Shown piece after piece: positions 17,976-26,359 of a stretch of 64,000 nt of DNA. The stretch covers positions 248,001-312,000 of the forward strand of contig NZ_JABSSX010000001.1 in the NCBI RefSeq assembly GCF_013280495.1, read 5' to 3'. The translations under genes were made by a program, and so were the position numbers. Under the pieces are notes generated by a model. It was not told the DNA's origin and did no database searches. It worked only from the letters and a program-made list of their open reading frames with translations. This stretch comes from Brevibacterium permense. GTDB lineage: Bacteria; Actinomycetota; Actinomycetes; Actinomycetales; Brevibacteriaceae. The first letter of the stretch is position 1. Each line of letters starts with the position of its first letter.

Positions 17976-18857
17976 ATGGAGTTGCAGCAGCTGCGCTATG
18001 CCCTCGCCGTCGCCGAGGAGCGGAATTTCACCCGAGCGGCCCAGAAGACCCATGTCGTGCAATCGGCGCTCAGCCATCAGATCAAGGCCCTCGAGCGCGA
18101 GCTCGGCGTGCAACTTTTCGCCCGGACCAGCCGAAGAGTCGAACTCACCAAGGCCGGGCACGCCTTCGTCGCCGGCGCCCGAGCGACCCTCGACGCCGCG
18201 GATCGGACCGTCACCGACGCGGTCGCCGCAACCGGGCAGATGCGTGGGAGTCTGACGGTCGGTGCGATCCCGACGGTGACCCGACTCGACCTCACCGCGG
18301 TACTCGGCCGGTTCCACCGCACGTATCCGCAGGTGAGCATCCGTATGATCGTGGGCGGCAGTCTGGACTTCATCGAACGGATCCGGGCTGGGACTCTCGA
18401 TGCTGCGATTCTCGGACTGCCGGAGGACGTAGAGCCGAAGGGCGTGGCGAGCACCGTCATCGCGCAGGAGAGGCTTGTGGCCGTGCTCGGGCCGGGCCAT
18501 CGGTTCGCCGGGCGCCGACGGCTGCGGTTGGCCGATCTCGCCGACGAGGCATTCGTCGACTTCCCTTCCGACAGCCCCGGCCGTTCGCAGTCTGATCGGG
18601 CCTTCGCCGAGGCGGGACTGACCCGAACGGTCGCGTTCGAATCGATGCTCGTGGACATGATGCTCGACCTCGTCGCGCACGACCTCGGCATCGCTTTGCT
18701 TGCTCCGGCAGTTGTGCCGGAGGGGCGGGGATTGGTCACCGTGCCCGTGGCTGAGGGGCCGAAGCGCGTCGAATACCTCGCTTGGAGCGAATTCAATCTG
18801 AGTCCGGCTGCGTCGGTCTTCGTTGAGGAGGCTCTGGCTGGTCTTGATGCGGAATAG
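17976..18857 (+). CDS. LysR-family transcriptional regulator
   Basis: A 293-residue LTTR. The N-terminal helix-turn-helix (about 1-60) reads LQQLRYALAVAEERNFTRAA, then SALSHQIKALERELGVQLF. The C-terminal two-lobed effector domain (about 90-290) starts at GSLTVGAIPTV. Family length is normal. It is transcribed divergently from the EamA transporter pair, which it likely controls through the palindrome at 17943. A copy of the GCCGAGGCG motif lies in the coding region at 18606. The effector is unknown. Confidence 0.9.
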   Translation: MELQQLRYALAVAEERNFTRAAQKTHVVQSALSHQIKALERELGVQLFARTSRRVELTKAGHAFVAGARATLDAADRTVTDAVAATGQMRGSLTVGAIPTVTRLDLTAVLGRFHRTYPQVSIRMIVGGSLDFIERIRAGTLDAAILGLPEDVEPKGVASTVIAQERLVAVLGPGHRFAGRRRLRLADLADEAFVDFPSDSPGRSQSDRAFAEAGLTRTVAFESMLVDMMLDLVAHDLGIALLAPAVVPEGRGLVTVPVAEGPKRVEYLAWSEFNLSPAASVFVEEALAGLDAE

Positions 18858-19357
18858 GGTTGTAGCAGCGACTAACTCGCAGACAGTGGCGATCGACGGC
18901 TACTGCATCGGCGGGGCTGCCGAGATCGCCGCGGCCGCAGATTTCCGCATCGGCGGCAGCGACTCCTGGTATTCGGTGCCCGAGGTGCGCATCGGCATTC
19001 CATCGGTGCTCGAATCGGTCAACCTCCACCGCCTCATGGGCTGGACGAAAGTGACCGAATTCGTCCTCACTGGCAACCGATTCACTGCGGAAGACATGCT
19101 GCAGTGCGGATTCCTCAACGACATCGTCGCCGAGGCGGCCATCCCGGTACCGTGGTTGCCAGCTCGGGGAGGGGAAGGACCGCGCTCGAAGAGCGCGCTC
19201 GCCCTCCTGCGCGACACCACGCAGTGCCAGCCGCGCCGTCATCGCTCAGCAGAAGCGACTGATGCGGACGTGGAAGAACACCTTCGAAGCCGAGGCGATC
19301 GCCGACAGTCAGAAGAAATTCGCGCTCGCCTTCGCCGCGAAGGCCGAGAGACAGTAG
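18850..19357 (+). pseudogene. Degenerate enoyl-CoA hydratase/isomerase (crotonase) remnant
   Basis: One frame (to about 19137) encodes a recognisable crotonase core: TVAIDGYCIGGAAEIAAAAD (oxyanion-hole glycines), VPEVRIGIPSVLESVNLHRL and LTGNRFTAEDMLQCGFLND. The usual first 90-100 residues are missing. The C-terminal part (AVIAQQKRLMRTWKNTFEAE and onward) lies in a different frame, 19235-19357, ending at TAG. The N-terminal loss plus the frameshift show a decayed gene, abutting the lysR stop. It may be the trace of a lost fatty-acid operon partner. Confidence 0.75.
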
Positions 19358-19390
19358 CCTGAGAACTTAGCGAACGATTGAGGAGGACAC

Positions 19391-20197
19391 GTGACCGACA
19401 ATGACGTCACACCGCTGCCCGAGGCCTTCTACCTTCCGCGTGGCGACGACGAATTCGACTCGACTCGGGCCACGACGAGCCCGTGGGACGAACGCATGCA
19501 GCACGGCGGGCCGCCCGCAGCGTTGCTCGCCCGTGCCGTCGAACGGGTCCGCGAGGACGAAGCGATGAGCATCGGCCGTTTGACGATTGACATGCTCGGC
19601 CCCATCCCGCAGGGTCGAATCCGCACCGAGGCGACCATCCTGAGACCCGGAAAGCGCATCGAACTCGTCGAAGCCAAGCTCTGGGCAGACGACCGGCTCG
19701 CCGTCACCGCGACAGCGTGGCGGATGCGATCGACACCCGAATCCAGCGCCGAGGTGTCCTCGACGTTCGACACCTCCTCGGTGCCGGAACCGCAGGAGCA
19801 AAGGTACTTCCCGGGCATCAGTCGCGACTGGGGCTACGGTCGCGCGATCGAATGGCGCTTCGTCTCCGGCGGCCTCCAGGAGCTCGGCGCGGCCGATGTC
19901 TGGGTGCGGCCCCGCATCCCACTCGTCTCGGGGGAAGACACCAGCCCGATTCAGCGCTTCGTCATCGTGGCGGACTCGGCGAACGGAGTCTCTGCGGCTC
20001 TGCCGTACGGGGAGTGGACGTTCATCCCACCGTCGTTGTCGCTGACGTTTGCCCGGGAACCGAAGTCCGAATGGCTGAACATGAACGTCCGCACCCACGT
20101 CGGTCCCGATGGTCGCGGCGTTGCCAACGGAGACCTGGCTGACGAGATCGGCTACGTCGGAGCTGTGACCCAGCCGCTGCTCATCGCCCGACTCTGA
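19391..20197 (+). CDS. Double-hotdog acyl-CoA thioesterase family protein
   Basis: A 268-residue protein of the TesB-like thioesterase superfamily, hydrolysing acyl-CoA to free acid and CoA. The N-terminal hotdog shows MQHGGPPAALLARAVER, and the C-terminal one ends GDLADEIGYVGAVTQPLLI, both typical of actinobacterial members of this family. The start is GTG 19391 after a GAGGAGG ribosome site. It follows the decayed crotonase gene and precedes a TSUP permease by 12 nt, so the two are probably co-transcribed. The chain-length preference is not evident. Confidence 0.75.
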   Translation: MTDNDVTPLPEAFYLPRGDDEFDSTRATTSPWDERMQHGGPPAALLARAVERVREDEAMSIGRLTIDMLGPIPQGRIRTEATILRPGKRIELVEAKLWADDRLAVTATAWRMRSTPESSAEVSSTFDTSSVPEPQEQRYFPGISRDWGYGRAIEWRFVSGGLQELGAADVWVRPRIPLVSGEDTSPIQRFVIVADSANGVSAALPYGEWTFIPPSLSLTFAREPKSEWLNMNVRTHVGPDGRGVANGDLADEIGYVGAVTQPLLIARL

Positions 20198-20209
20198 GAT
20201 CCTGAGAGC

Positions 20210-21010
20210 ATGGAGTTCCTCGGGCTCGTTCTCATCGGCTGCCTCGTCGGCCTGACCACCGTGCTCTTCGGGTTCGGCGGCGGCTTCGTCACGGTCCCGA
20301 TCATCACCCTGGTCGATGCGGATCTCGGACATGACACGGCGCGGGTGGCGGCGGCCACCTCGGCGTTGGTGATGCTCGTCAACGCGATCATCGCCACGGT
20401 GTCGACGAAACGCTCCACGCTCGCCCACCTGCGGGGGAGGTGGTGGCTGCTCGGGCTGCTCGCGCTGGGCGGGGGATTGGGTGCGTTCGCAGGACGATTC
20501 GCACCGGACGCGCTGCTGCAGTGGGGGTTCGTCGCGTACATCGCGGCCACGGCCATCGATCTGCTCACCCGGCCCGGATTCTTCCGGCGCAAGGCCGCGG
20601 TCGTCGATAACGTTGGCGAAGTCAACGAGGGAGGCCGCGGAATCGCCGCTGTCTGGGGTGTGCCGATCGGTGGGTTGGCCTCGTTCCTCGGTGTCGGAGG
20701 GTCGGTGATGACGGTGCCGATGATGCGCCGGTCCGGGGCGACGATGACTGTGGCTACGACCCTGGCCAACCCGCTGACCTTGGTGATCATGACCCCGGCC
20801 GTGCTCGTGACGATCCTGACTCCGGCGGCGATCGACGCTCCGGGCATCGTGGGATCACTCGACCTGGTGGCGGCCGCGGCGCTGCTCATCGGCGGACTGC
20901 CGATCATCGTGTTCCTGCGTCGCCGGGTGCCGAAGATCCCCGAGATCCTCCACGCTTGGGGCTATTTCGTGCTGCTCGTGGCAGCTGGGGTAGTCGTAGC
21001 TGTGGCGTAG
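20210..21010 (+). CDS. TSUP (TauE/SafE) family membrane permease
   Basis: A 266-residue permease with 8 predicted helices and the TauE/SafE motif pattern: GCLVGLTTVLFGFGGGFVTV at the N-terminus and its repeat GGLASFLGVGGSVMTVP in the middle. Family members export sulfite, sulfoacetate or similar small anions. It starts 12 nt after the thioesterase stop and has no clear ribosome site. A large inverted repeat follows about 120 nt downstream. The substrate is undetermined. Confidence 0.8.
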   Translation: MEFLGLVLIGCLVGLTTVLFGFGGGFVTVPIITLVDADLGHDTARVAAATSALVMLVNAIIATVSTKRSTLAHLRGRWWLLGLLALGGGLGAFAGRFAPDALLQWGFVAYIAATAIDLLTRPGFFRRKAAVVDNVGEVNEGGRGIAAVWGVPIGGLASFLGVGGSVMTVPMMRRSGATMTVATTLANPLTLVIMTPAVLVTILTPAAIDAPGIVGSLDLVAAAALLIGGLPIIVFLRRRVPKIPEILHAWGYFVLLVAAGVVVAVA

Positions 21011-21097
21011 TGTCTCGGCCGTTTGGCGAATTGGTCAGCCGGTCCAGCAGCGTGTGCAGGCGCTCAGATACTAGCGCCGGCGCCGACCGCGCACGTC

Positions 21098-21203
21098 AGC
21101 GTCGACCGCTCGCCTCAGCCACATTCGTGCTAACCGACTGCTCACCTTAGCGTCGACCGCTCGCCGTATAGTTTGTGCGCTCGACGCTAAGGTGAGCGGT
21201 CGG
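21098..21203. repeat. 23-bp inverted repeat with an internal tandem 17-mer
   Basis: Arms at 21134-21156 and 21181-21203 are inverted copies with a single mismatch (core CTCACCTTAGCGTCGA) around a 24-nt loop. The 17-mer AGCGTCGACCGCTCGCC occurs at 21098 and again at 21149, a 51-nt period. The element sits between convergent genes and could end transcription in both directions, but its compound structure also resembles REP/BIME or miniature-element sequence. Confidence 0.7.
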
Positions 21204-21226
21204 CGGAGGTGAGTTGGAGAATATGC

Positions 21227-21943
21227 TCAGCCGTCCCACCGGCGCTGGCGCAGGATAGGTGGGAGACCGAAGTAGATCGGCGGGCGGGCCGAGGCGGTCG
21301 GCGGTGAAGTCTCCGGAGTGGCCGAATCTTCGGCAGGCGCGTCGCCAGAGCGAGCGTGGTCCAAGCCGTCCGTTCTGCAGGTACCGTGGCCAGCCTCCGC
21401 ACTCAGCGCCCAGGCGCTTTCCCAGCTGATGAGTTCGCCGGCGTGGCAGACGGGGTCGCCTCCGCTCGACGGCGGTTCGGCCCACATCCACAGGTTGATC
21501 CCGTACTCCATGAGGACCATCTTGCACCCTCCCTCGCGAGACGAATTCTCCTCCACCAATGCGGTCCGCACCTTCGCCGAGGCGTCCTCGAGTTCCGTCC
21601 ACCCGTCCTGCCGATGCGGCAGAAACACCCACGTCCCCGCAAGGACGCGATCCGGCACGAGCTCGTCGACGGCGGCTACTTCGACCTGGCGGGGCCCACC
21701 ACGAGCGTCTGCCCTGTCGCCGGCATTGTCGAACGCGCTCAGCATTTCCCCGAAACACGCGTGGGCTATCTCGGGGGAGGGCGCGACGACGAGGTGGTGG
21801 GCCGCCTCGGCGCGCACCTCACCCAGTGAAAGATGCGTGAACGGATTCTCGCGCATCGACCCGAGCACCTGCGTCCAGTGCCCCGGCACCGTCCCGTCGG
21901 CCAGGAACCCGCTGGTGCGCGGGCGCTCCTCATCGTGTCGCAT
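21227..21943 (-). CDS. Hypothetical protein
   Basis: A 238-residue soluble protein that I do not recognise. It begins MRHDEERPRTSGFLADGTVP and has a mixed alpha/beta body with aromatic-rich stretches (YGINLWMWAEPP, CHAGELISWESAW). It ends in a Pro/Ser/Thr-rich tail of about 50 residues. The frame stays open far upstream, but ATG 21943 has a perfect GAGGAGG 8 nt before it, so the longer version is rejected. No signal peptide or membrane helix. It diverges from the HNH lipoprotein gene; the two share a 268-nt intergenic region with an ACGTTTTCC/GGGAAACGT inverted repeat (22041-22073). Confidence 0.6.
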   Translation of the reverse strand: MRHDEERPRTSGFLADGTVPGHWTQVLGSMRENPFTHLSLGEVRAEAAHHLVVAPSPEIAHACFGEMLSAFDNAGDRADARGGPRQVEVAAVDELVPDRVLAGTWVFLPHRQDGWTELEDASAKVRTALVEENSSREGGCKMVLMEYGINLWMWAEPPSSGGDPVCHAGELISWESAWALSAEAGHGTCRTDGLDHARSGDAPAEDSATPETSPPTASARPPIYFGLPPILRQRRWDG

Positions 21944-22040
21944 CGAAAATCCTCCTCGCCGAGGCTGCCCACCGTTCCCTCCATCATGCACCCACCCGCC
22001 GGTGGAGTCAGATGGGATGGTCAGCGGGAGGTCCGCTGGC

Positions 22041-22073
22041 ACGTTTTCCGCGTATCTAACGAATGGGAAACGT
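22041..22073. promoter_or_regulatory. Inverted repeat in the 21944-22211 divergent region
   Basis: ACGTTTTCC (22041-22049) and GGGAAACGT (22065-22073) are inverted with one mismatch around a 15-nt spacer. They lie in the otherwise featureless region between the hypothetical protein and HNH-lipoprotein genes. A regulator site is possible; no promoter is obvious. Confidence 0.35.
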
Positions 22074-22211
22074 TTCGGCCGACCGAGTGCCACTGACGCT
22101 CTGCCCGTCCTACACTGATCGAAGTGGATCGAGTAGCGGCTTCGCCGGCTCGGTCCACGACCACGTCTGAACCATCTCGCGCCACCAGCGAGCCTGCACG
22201 CCCGAAAGTCC

Positions 22212-23303
22212 ATGCCCTTGCTCTCTTCCTCACGTCGCACACTCGCGGCACTCGCAGCAGTCCTGTCCCTCGGCCTTCTGTCCGGATGCGCCGAGGATGC
22301 CCAACCGGCCGTGGACACCGCCTCATCCAGCACCGCCGACCCCACACCCACACGTGAGGCCCCGAAGCCGAGCGCCGACCCTTCGACATCGGCGACAAGC
22401 GATGACACCGACGAAGCCGGCGAAGAGGACGAAGGCCGCGCGGGCAGCGCGGCGACGGGGACCGCCTCGGCGATGTTGGATGAACTCACGGTCAAGGGCC
22501 GGGCACCGAAAACCGGGTATGACGGTGACCTGTTCAAATGGCGTGCGGACACCGACCACAACGGCTGCGACACCCGCAACGACGTGCTCCGCCGCGACCT
22601 CACGACCATCACCCTCAAGGCCGGAACCCACGGATGCATCGTGCTGGCCGGAACGCTAGACGACCCCTACGCCGGCGAGACCTACGACTTCGACCGCAGC
22701 GCGAACGCCGTCGACATCGACCATGTCGTCGCCCGATCGAACGCCTGGCAGACCGGGGCTTTCAAATTCGACGACGAGACGCTGAAAGAGTTCGGCAACG
22801 ACCCACTCAATCTGCTCGCCGTCAGCTCGAGCCTCAACCGGCAGAAGGGCGACGGCGACGCCGCGACCTGGCTGCCGCCGAACAAGTCCTACCGCTGCGA
22901 ATACGTTGCCCGACAGATCGCCGTGAAGCACAAATACGAGCTATGGGTGGTCCCCGCGGAAAAGTCCGCCATGGAACGCGTGCTGGCGAAGTGCGATGAC
23001 CAGCCCGCCTTCGCCGAGGATGTCGACTGGCCCGGCCCCGGTGACGGTGACAATGTCACCACGAAGGAAGAGACCCGCCCGGCTGGTCAGAAATCCTCGA
23101 GCTCGGGATCGTCGTCGAGCGGAACTTCGAGTGGTACATCAGGCCGTTCGTCGAGCGGATCATCAGGTGGCTCATCGAACTCGTCGACGTTCTTCGAGAA
23201 CTGCACGGCCGCCCGCGAAGCCGGTGCCGCACCCGTTCGCCAAGGCGACCCCGGCTACGGGTCCCACCTCGACCGCGACAGCGACGGAATCGCCTGCGAA
23301 TAG
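22212..23303 (+). CDS. Secreted HNH nuclease lipoprotein with C-terminal Excalibur domain
   Basis: A 363-residue exported lipoprotein (basic start, hydrophobic run, lipobox LLSGC). After an acidic Ser/Thr linker comes a DUF1524/GmrSD-type HNH nuclease domain (about 95-260), with DIDHVVARSNAW (H171) and DPLNLLAVSSSLNRQKGD. A poly-Ser/Gly spacer follows (about 295-325), and then an Excalibur calcium-binding domain, FENCTAAREAGAAPV and DRDSDGIACE. This layout is known for secreted actinobacterial and firmicute nucleases. It probably degrades extracellular DNA for nutrients or biofilm turnover. It is a single gene and no immunity partner is visible. Confidence 0.8.
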   Translation: MPLLSSSRRTLAALAAVLSLGLLSGCAEDAQPAVDTASSSTADPTPTREAPKPSADPSTSATSDDTDEAGEEDEGRAGSAATGTASAMLDELTVKGRAPKTGYDGDLFKWRADTDHNGCDTRNDVLRRDLTTITLKAGTHGCIVLAGTLDDPYAGETYDFDRSANAVDIDHVVARSNAWQTGAFKFDDETLKEFGNDPLNLLAVSSSLNRQKGDGDAATWLPPNKSYRCEYVARQIAVKHKYELWVVPAEKSAMERVLAKCDDQPAFAEDVDWPGPGDGDNVTTKEETRPAGQKSSSSGSSSSGTSSGTSGRSSSGSSGGSSNSSTFFENCTAAREAGAAPVRQGDPGYGSHLDRDSDGIACE

Positions 23304-23488
23304 CGGCGGCTCACGCTCACATTCGCATGGAACCGAAGCGCGGACAGGGATCGGTCGCACTGACGTTCGGCCGCCTCGGCGGGGGCGGTGTGCACGCGAT
23401 CACATTCGCTCGGTAATCTGAAGTCGAACACCGTCGCAGCTGTGCCTGCCGGCGGCCGACTTGATCATCGACGATGAGGAGATCTGAC

Positions 23489-25090
23489 ATGTCCGGACTC
23501 GATACCGCCCTGACTCCGCTGCGCTTCCTCGAGCGTTCGCTCGAGGCTCACCCGAACCGGGAGGCGATCGTCGACGGGCCCCGTCGCTTCACCTACCGGC
23601 AGATGGCCGAGACCGTGCAGAACCTCGCCGAAGGACTCGTCCGCCGGGGACTGAAACCCGGGGACACGGTCGCGGTGCTCGCGCCCAACAGCGCCGAGGC
23701 GCTCATCGCCCACTACGCGGTCCCGCTGGCCGGCGGCGTGCTCGTCATGCTCAATACCCGACTGGCACCGCCCGAGGTCGAATACATCCTCGGCCACAGC
23801 GAAGTGAAGTTCCTCTTCGGCGATGCCGGACTCCTCCAACCGATCATCGACGCCGGGGCTGCGAACTCAGTCGAAACGATCGTCGTCCACCCTGACGAGG
23901 ACGGCACTCCAGGTGAGGTGGCCGCCGCGGATCTCAGTGTGGAAGCGTATGCCGACTGGACCGCCTCGGCGCCGGAATCACCGCGAGCCTACGAGGTCGA
24001 AGACGAAACGGCGACGATCACCGTCAATTACACCTCGGGCACGACGGGCCGGCCGAAGGGCGTCATGTACACCCACCGCGGGGCGTACCTGAACTCCCTC
24101 GGCGAGGTCATCACGCAGGACTTCCCGGCTCTGACGAAGTACCTGTGGACGCTGCCGATGTTCCACTGCAACGGCTGGTGCACCACCTGGGCGCTGACCG
24201 CGGTGTCGGGCACGCACGTGTGCATCCGAGCCGTGCGCGGGCCCGAAGCCTGGCGACTCATCGACGAGGAGAAGGTCACTCGGATGGCCGGGGCTCCCGT
24301 CGTGCTCAACACCATCGCCGGGGCCAAGGAAGCCCACGACCTGGGTGGATCGCTGTCGATCACCACGGCCGGCGCCCCGCCGTCGCCGACGACGATCGCC
24401 CTGTTGGAGGGCCTCGGCATCGAGGTCATCCACGTCTACGGACTCACCGAATCCTACGGCCCGTACTCCTCCTGCGAACCGCAGCCCGAATGGACCGGCC
24501 TGCCGGTGGAGGAGCGCGCGAAGCTGAAGTCCCGACAGGGGATCGGCATGATCAGCGCCGAGCGCATGCGCGTGGTCGAGCTGCGCGACGACGACGTGCT
24601 CACCGACGTTCCCCGCGACGGGATGACGATGGGCGAGATCGTCATGCGCGGAAACAACGTCATGAAGGGCTACCTCAACGCTCCCGAAGCCACCGCCGAG
24701 GCGTTCCGAGGCGGCTGGTTCCACACCGGCGACCTCGCCGTGATGCACGAGGACGGGTACGTCCAGATCCTCGACCGTGCCAAGGACATCGTCATCTCCG
24801 GCGGAGAGAACATCTCCACCATCGAGGTCGAACAGGCCCTCGTCGCCCACGAATCCGTCGCCGAGGCGGCCGTTGTCGGAATGCCCGACGAGAAGTGGGG
24901 ACAGCGGCCGTTGGCCTACGTCGTTCTGAGGCCCGCCGCCGAGGCGACCGATGCCGACCTCATCGCATTCGTCAAGACCCGAATCGCCTCCTACAAGGCA
25001 CCGGCCGGAGTCGAATTCGTCGATGAGCTGCCGACGACGTCGACCGGCAAGATCCGCAAGAACGCACTGCGGGAGATGGCCGGGAACTGA
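23489..25090 (+). CDS. AMP-dependent acyl-CoA synthetase
   Basis: A 533-residue ANL-superfamily ligase activating a carboxylic acid to acyl-AMP, then acyl-CoA. The P-loop motif YTSGTTGRPKG starts at Y181. LPMFHCNGWCTTWA is typical of the AlkK/DmdB/plant AAE clade (medium-chain or methylmercaptopropionate-like acids). The hinge reads DRAKDIVISGGENIS, and the catalytic lysine lies in TSTGKIRKNALRE. ATG 23489 is chosen because GAGGAG lies 8 nt upstream; ATG 23474 overlaps that ribosome site. It is not in an operon. Three copies of GCCGAGGCG occur in the last 400 nt. The exact acid is unknown. Confidence 0.85.
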   Translation: MSGLDTALTPLRFLERSLEAHPNREAIVDGPRRFTYRQMAETVQNLAEGLVRRGLKPGDTVAVLAPNSAEALIAHYAVPLAGGVLVMLNTRLAPPEVEYILGHSEVKFLFGDAGLLQPIIDAGAANSVETIVVHPDEDGTPGEVAAADLSVEAYADWTASAPESPRAYEVEDETATITVNYTSGTTGRPKGVMYTHRGAYLNSLGEVITQDFPALTKYLWTLPMFHCNGWCTTWALTAVSGTHVCIRAVRGPEAWRLIDEEKVTRMAGAPVVLNTIAGAKEAHDLGGSLSITTAGAPPSPTTIALLEGLGIEVIHVYGLTESYGPYSSCEPQPEWTGLPVEERAKLKSRQGIGMISAERMRVVELRDDDVLTDVPRDGMTMGEIVMRGNNVMKGYLNAPEATAEAFRGGWFHTGDLAVMHEDGYVQILDRAKDIVISGGENISTIEVEQALVAHESVAEAAVVGMPDEKWGQRPLAYVVLRPAAEATDADLIAFVKTRIASYKAPAGVEFVDELPTTSTGKIRKNALREMAGN

Positions 25091-25103
25091 GGCCTTCTCA
25101 TGG

Positions 25104-25124
25104 ATATATCACGAATGATATAAT
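25104..25124 (+). promoter_or_regulatory. Leaderless promoter and operator of the toxin-antitoxin pair
   Basis: The inverted repeat ATATATCA (25104-25111) CGAA TGATATAA (25116-25123) overlaps a consensus -10 TATAAT (25119-25124). The first codon is at 25130, 5 nt after the -10, so the mRNA should be leaderless. A TTCTCA at 25095 could serve as -35. Autorepression by the XRE antitoxin is the expected mode. Confidence 0.6.
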
Positions 25125-25129
25125 TTTGT

Positions 25130-25453
25130 ATGGTCGAATGGACGATCGAGGTCTCTCGTGAGGTGGAGAAATGGCTGGAATCATTGAGTGACAATGACTT
25201 CCGGATTGCGGATCGACACCTGAAGAACCTGGCGGAGCATGGGACGGAGCTCGGAATGCCGCGTTCCAGAAGTCTCGGTGGAGGATTGCACGAACTCAGA
25301 TTCCAATGCCAGAACGTCGAAAGAAGGATTACGTACACATTCGACCCCGGACGGCGGGTCATCACGTTGACCACGTTCCGCAAACAACGAAGCAGTGAGC
25401 AGAAGCAGGTCGCGAGAGCACGACTGGCATTGAGGAGGTGGCGGAGAAAATGA
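25130..25453 (+). CDS. higB: HigB/RelE-superfamily toxin
   Basis: A 107-residue basic protein of the phage-derived Gp49-like HigB family, probably a ribosome-dependent mRNA interferase. Motifs are KWLESLSDNDFRIADRHLKNL, the core GGGLHELRFQ and ITYTFDPGRRVITLTTFRKQ. There is no Shine-Dalgarno; a TATAAT box sits right before the start. The gene is visibly AT-richer than its neighbours, which suggests horizontal acquisition. Its stop overlaps the antitoxin start (ATGA at 25450), the toxin-first order typical of higBA. Confidence 0.8.
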   Translation: MVEWTIEVSREVEKWLESLSDNDFRIADRHLKNLAEHGTELGMPRSRSLGGGLHELRFQCQNVERRITYTFDPGRRVITLTTFRKQRSSEQKQVARARLALRRWRRK

Positions 25454-25734
25454 AGACACTTGATCAGATGCGTGAAGAACGTCTGGGCAAAATGTCAGAG
25501 AAAGAGCGCGCTGAATACGAGGCGGGCTACGATGACATCGATGCAGGAATCCGGATTGCCCAACTGTTCTACGATGAGCGAATCTCAATGGGATTGACTC
25601 AAGCAGAACTTGCAAAGCGCATGAATACCACTCAGGCGGCAATCGCTCGGATCGAAAACGGCGCAGTGATGCCCGGGACAGGGATGTTGGAGCGGCTGGC
25701 GCGTGTTGCCCACAAGCGAGTCGCGTTGGTCTGA
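25450..25734 (+). CDS. higA: HigA-type XRE antitoxin
   Basis: A 94-residue protein with an acidic N-terminal helix region (MREERLGKMSEKERAEYEAG) and a C-terminal XRE helix-turn-helix (about 40-90), GLTQAELAKRMNTTQAAIAR. It should neutralise the upstream toxin and bind the palindrome over the shared promoter. I chose ATG 25450, which overlaps the toxin stop; GTG 25438 is an in-frame alternative. GAGGAGG at 25432-25438 serves the ATG with an 11-nt spacer. A long hairpin follows. Confidence 0.8.
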   Translation: MKTLDQMREERLGKMSEKERAEYEAGYDDIDAGIRIAQLFYDERISMGLTQAELAKRMNTTQAAIARIENGAVMPGTGMLERLARVAHKRVALV

Positions 25735-25772
25735 TATCTGGGCCTAGCCCTCTGATGCCCTCAAGCCATCTC

Positions 25773-25811
25773 CTGCTGCGGGGTGACGATGAAACCGTCG
25801 CCCCGCAGCAG
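25773..25811. terminator. Bidirectional terminator between higA and the thioesterase operon
   Basis: CTGCTGCGGGG (25773-25783) pairs with CCCCGCAGCAG (25801-25811), and GACG/CGTC extends the stem to about 16 bp around ATGAAAC. It separates convergent transcripts. Confidence 0.8.
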
Positions 25812-25818
25812 CTGAGGT

Positions 25819-26358
25819 TCAGGCCGATTCGAGAGGGAAGATCAGCAGGCCGCTCGTCGCGGTCGCGACGGTCTTGCCTGCTGCGTCGACGACCTCGCCC
25901 TCGGCGAAGGTGACCCGACGTCCCGGTTTGGTGACTCGGCCGGTGGCGACCAGAGGGCCGCTGTCGGCGGTCACGGGGCGCAGGTAGCTGACATTGATGT
26001 CGATCGAGGTGTAGCCCATGCCCGCGGGCAACAGCGAATGCGCGGCACATCCGAGGACCGAATCGAGCAGAGTGCAGACCAGTCCACCGTGGACAGTGCC
26101 GATCGGGTTGTAATGGGATTCGTCGGGACGGCAGGTGAAGGTGACCTTGCCCCGTTCCACCTCGGTGAGCTCCATTCCGATATGTGCGCCGATAGGCGCA
26201 CCGGGGATCTCACCGTCGGCGATCTTCTGCAGGAAATCGATGCCGTCGAGGTGAGGCATCTGCTTGAGACCGATGGTCGGATCGCCCCAAGCGATGGTCG
26301 TTTCGCGAGGGTCGCGTGTGACCCCGTCGCGCAGCTTCGGCTCCGCCTCGGTGCTCAT
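25819..26358 (-). CDS. PaaI-type hotdog thioesterase (1)
   Basis: A 179-residue acyl-CoA thioesterase of the PaaI/YiiD hotdog family. The signature HYNPIGTVHGGLVCTLLDSV contains the catalytic HGG turn, and the C-terminal strands read RVTKPGRRVTFAEGEVVD. The N-terminal 60 residues form an extension rich in charged residues. ATG 26358 follows the stop of the upstream thioesterase gene by 1 nt, so the pair is an operon and may form a heteromer or act on related phenylacetyl- or aromatic-CoA esters. It is probably controlled by the divergent HxlR regulator. Confidence 0.8.
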   Translation of the reverse strand: MSTEAEPKLRDGVTRDPRETTIAWGDPTIGLKQMPHLDGIDFLQKIADGEIPGAPIGAHIGMELTEVERGKVTFTCRPDESHYNPIGTVHGGLVCTLLDSVLGCAAHSLLPAGMGYTSIDINVSYLRPVTADSGPLVATGRVTKPGRRVTFAEGEVVDAAGKTVATATSGLLIFPLESA

Positions 26359-26359
26359 C

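Noticed and set aside
21944..22639. Upstream extension of the 238-residue hypothetical gene to 470 codons
   Set aside because: It runs antisense through the HNH lipoprotein start, and GAGGAGG before ATG 21943 fixes a shorter start.
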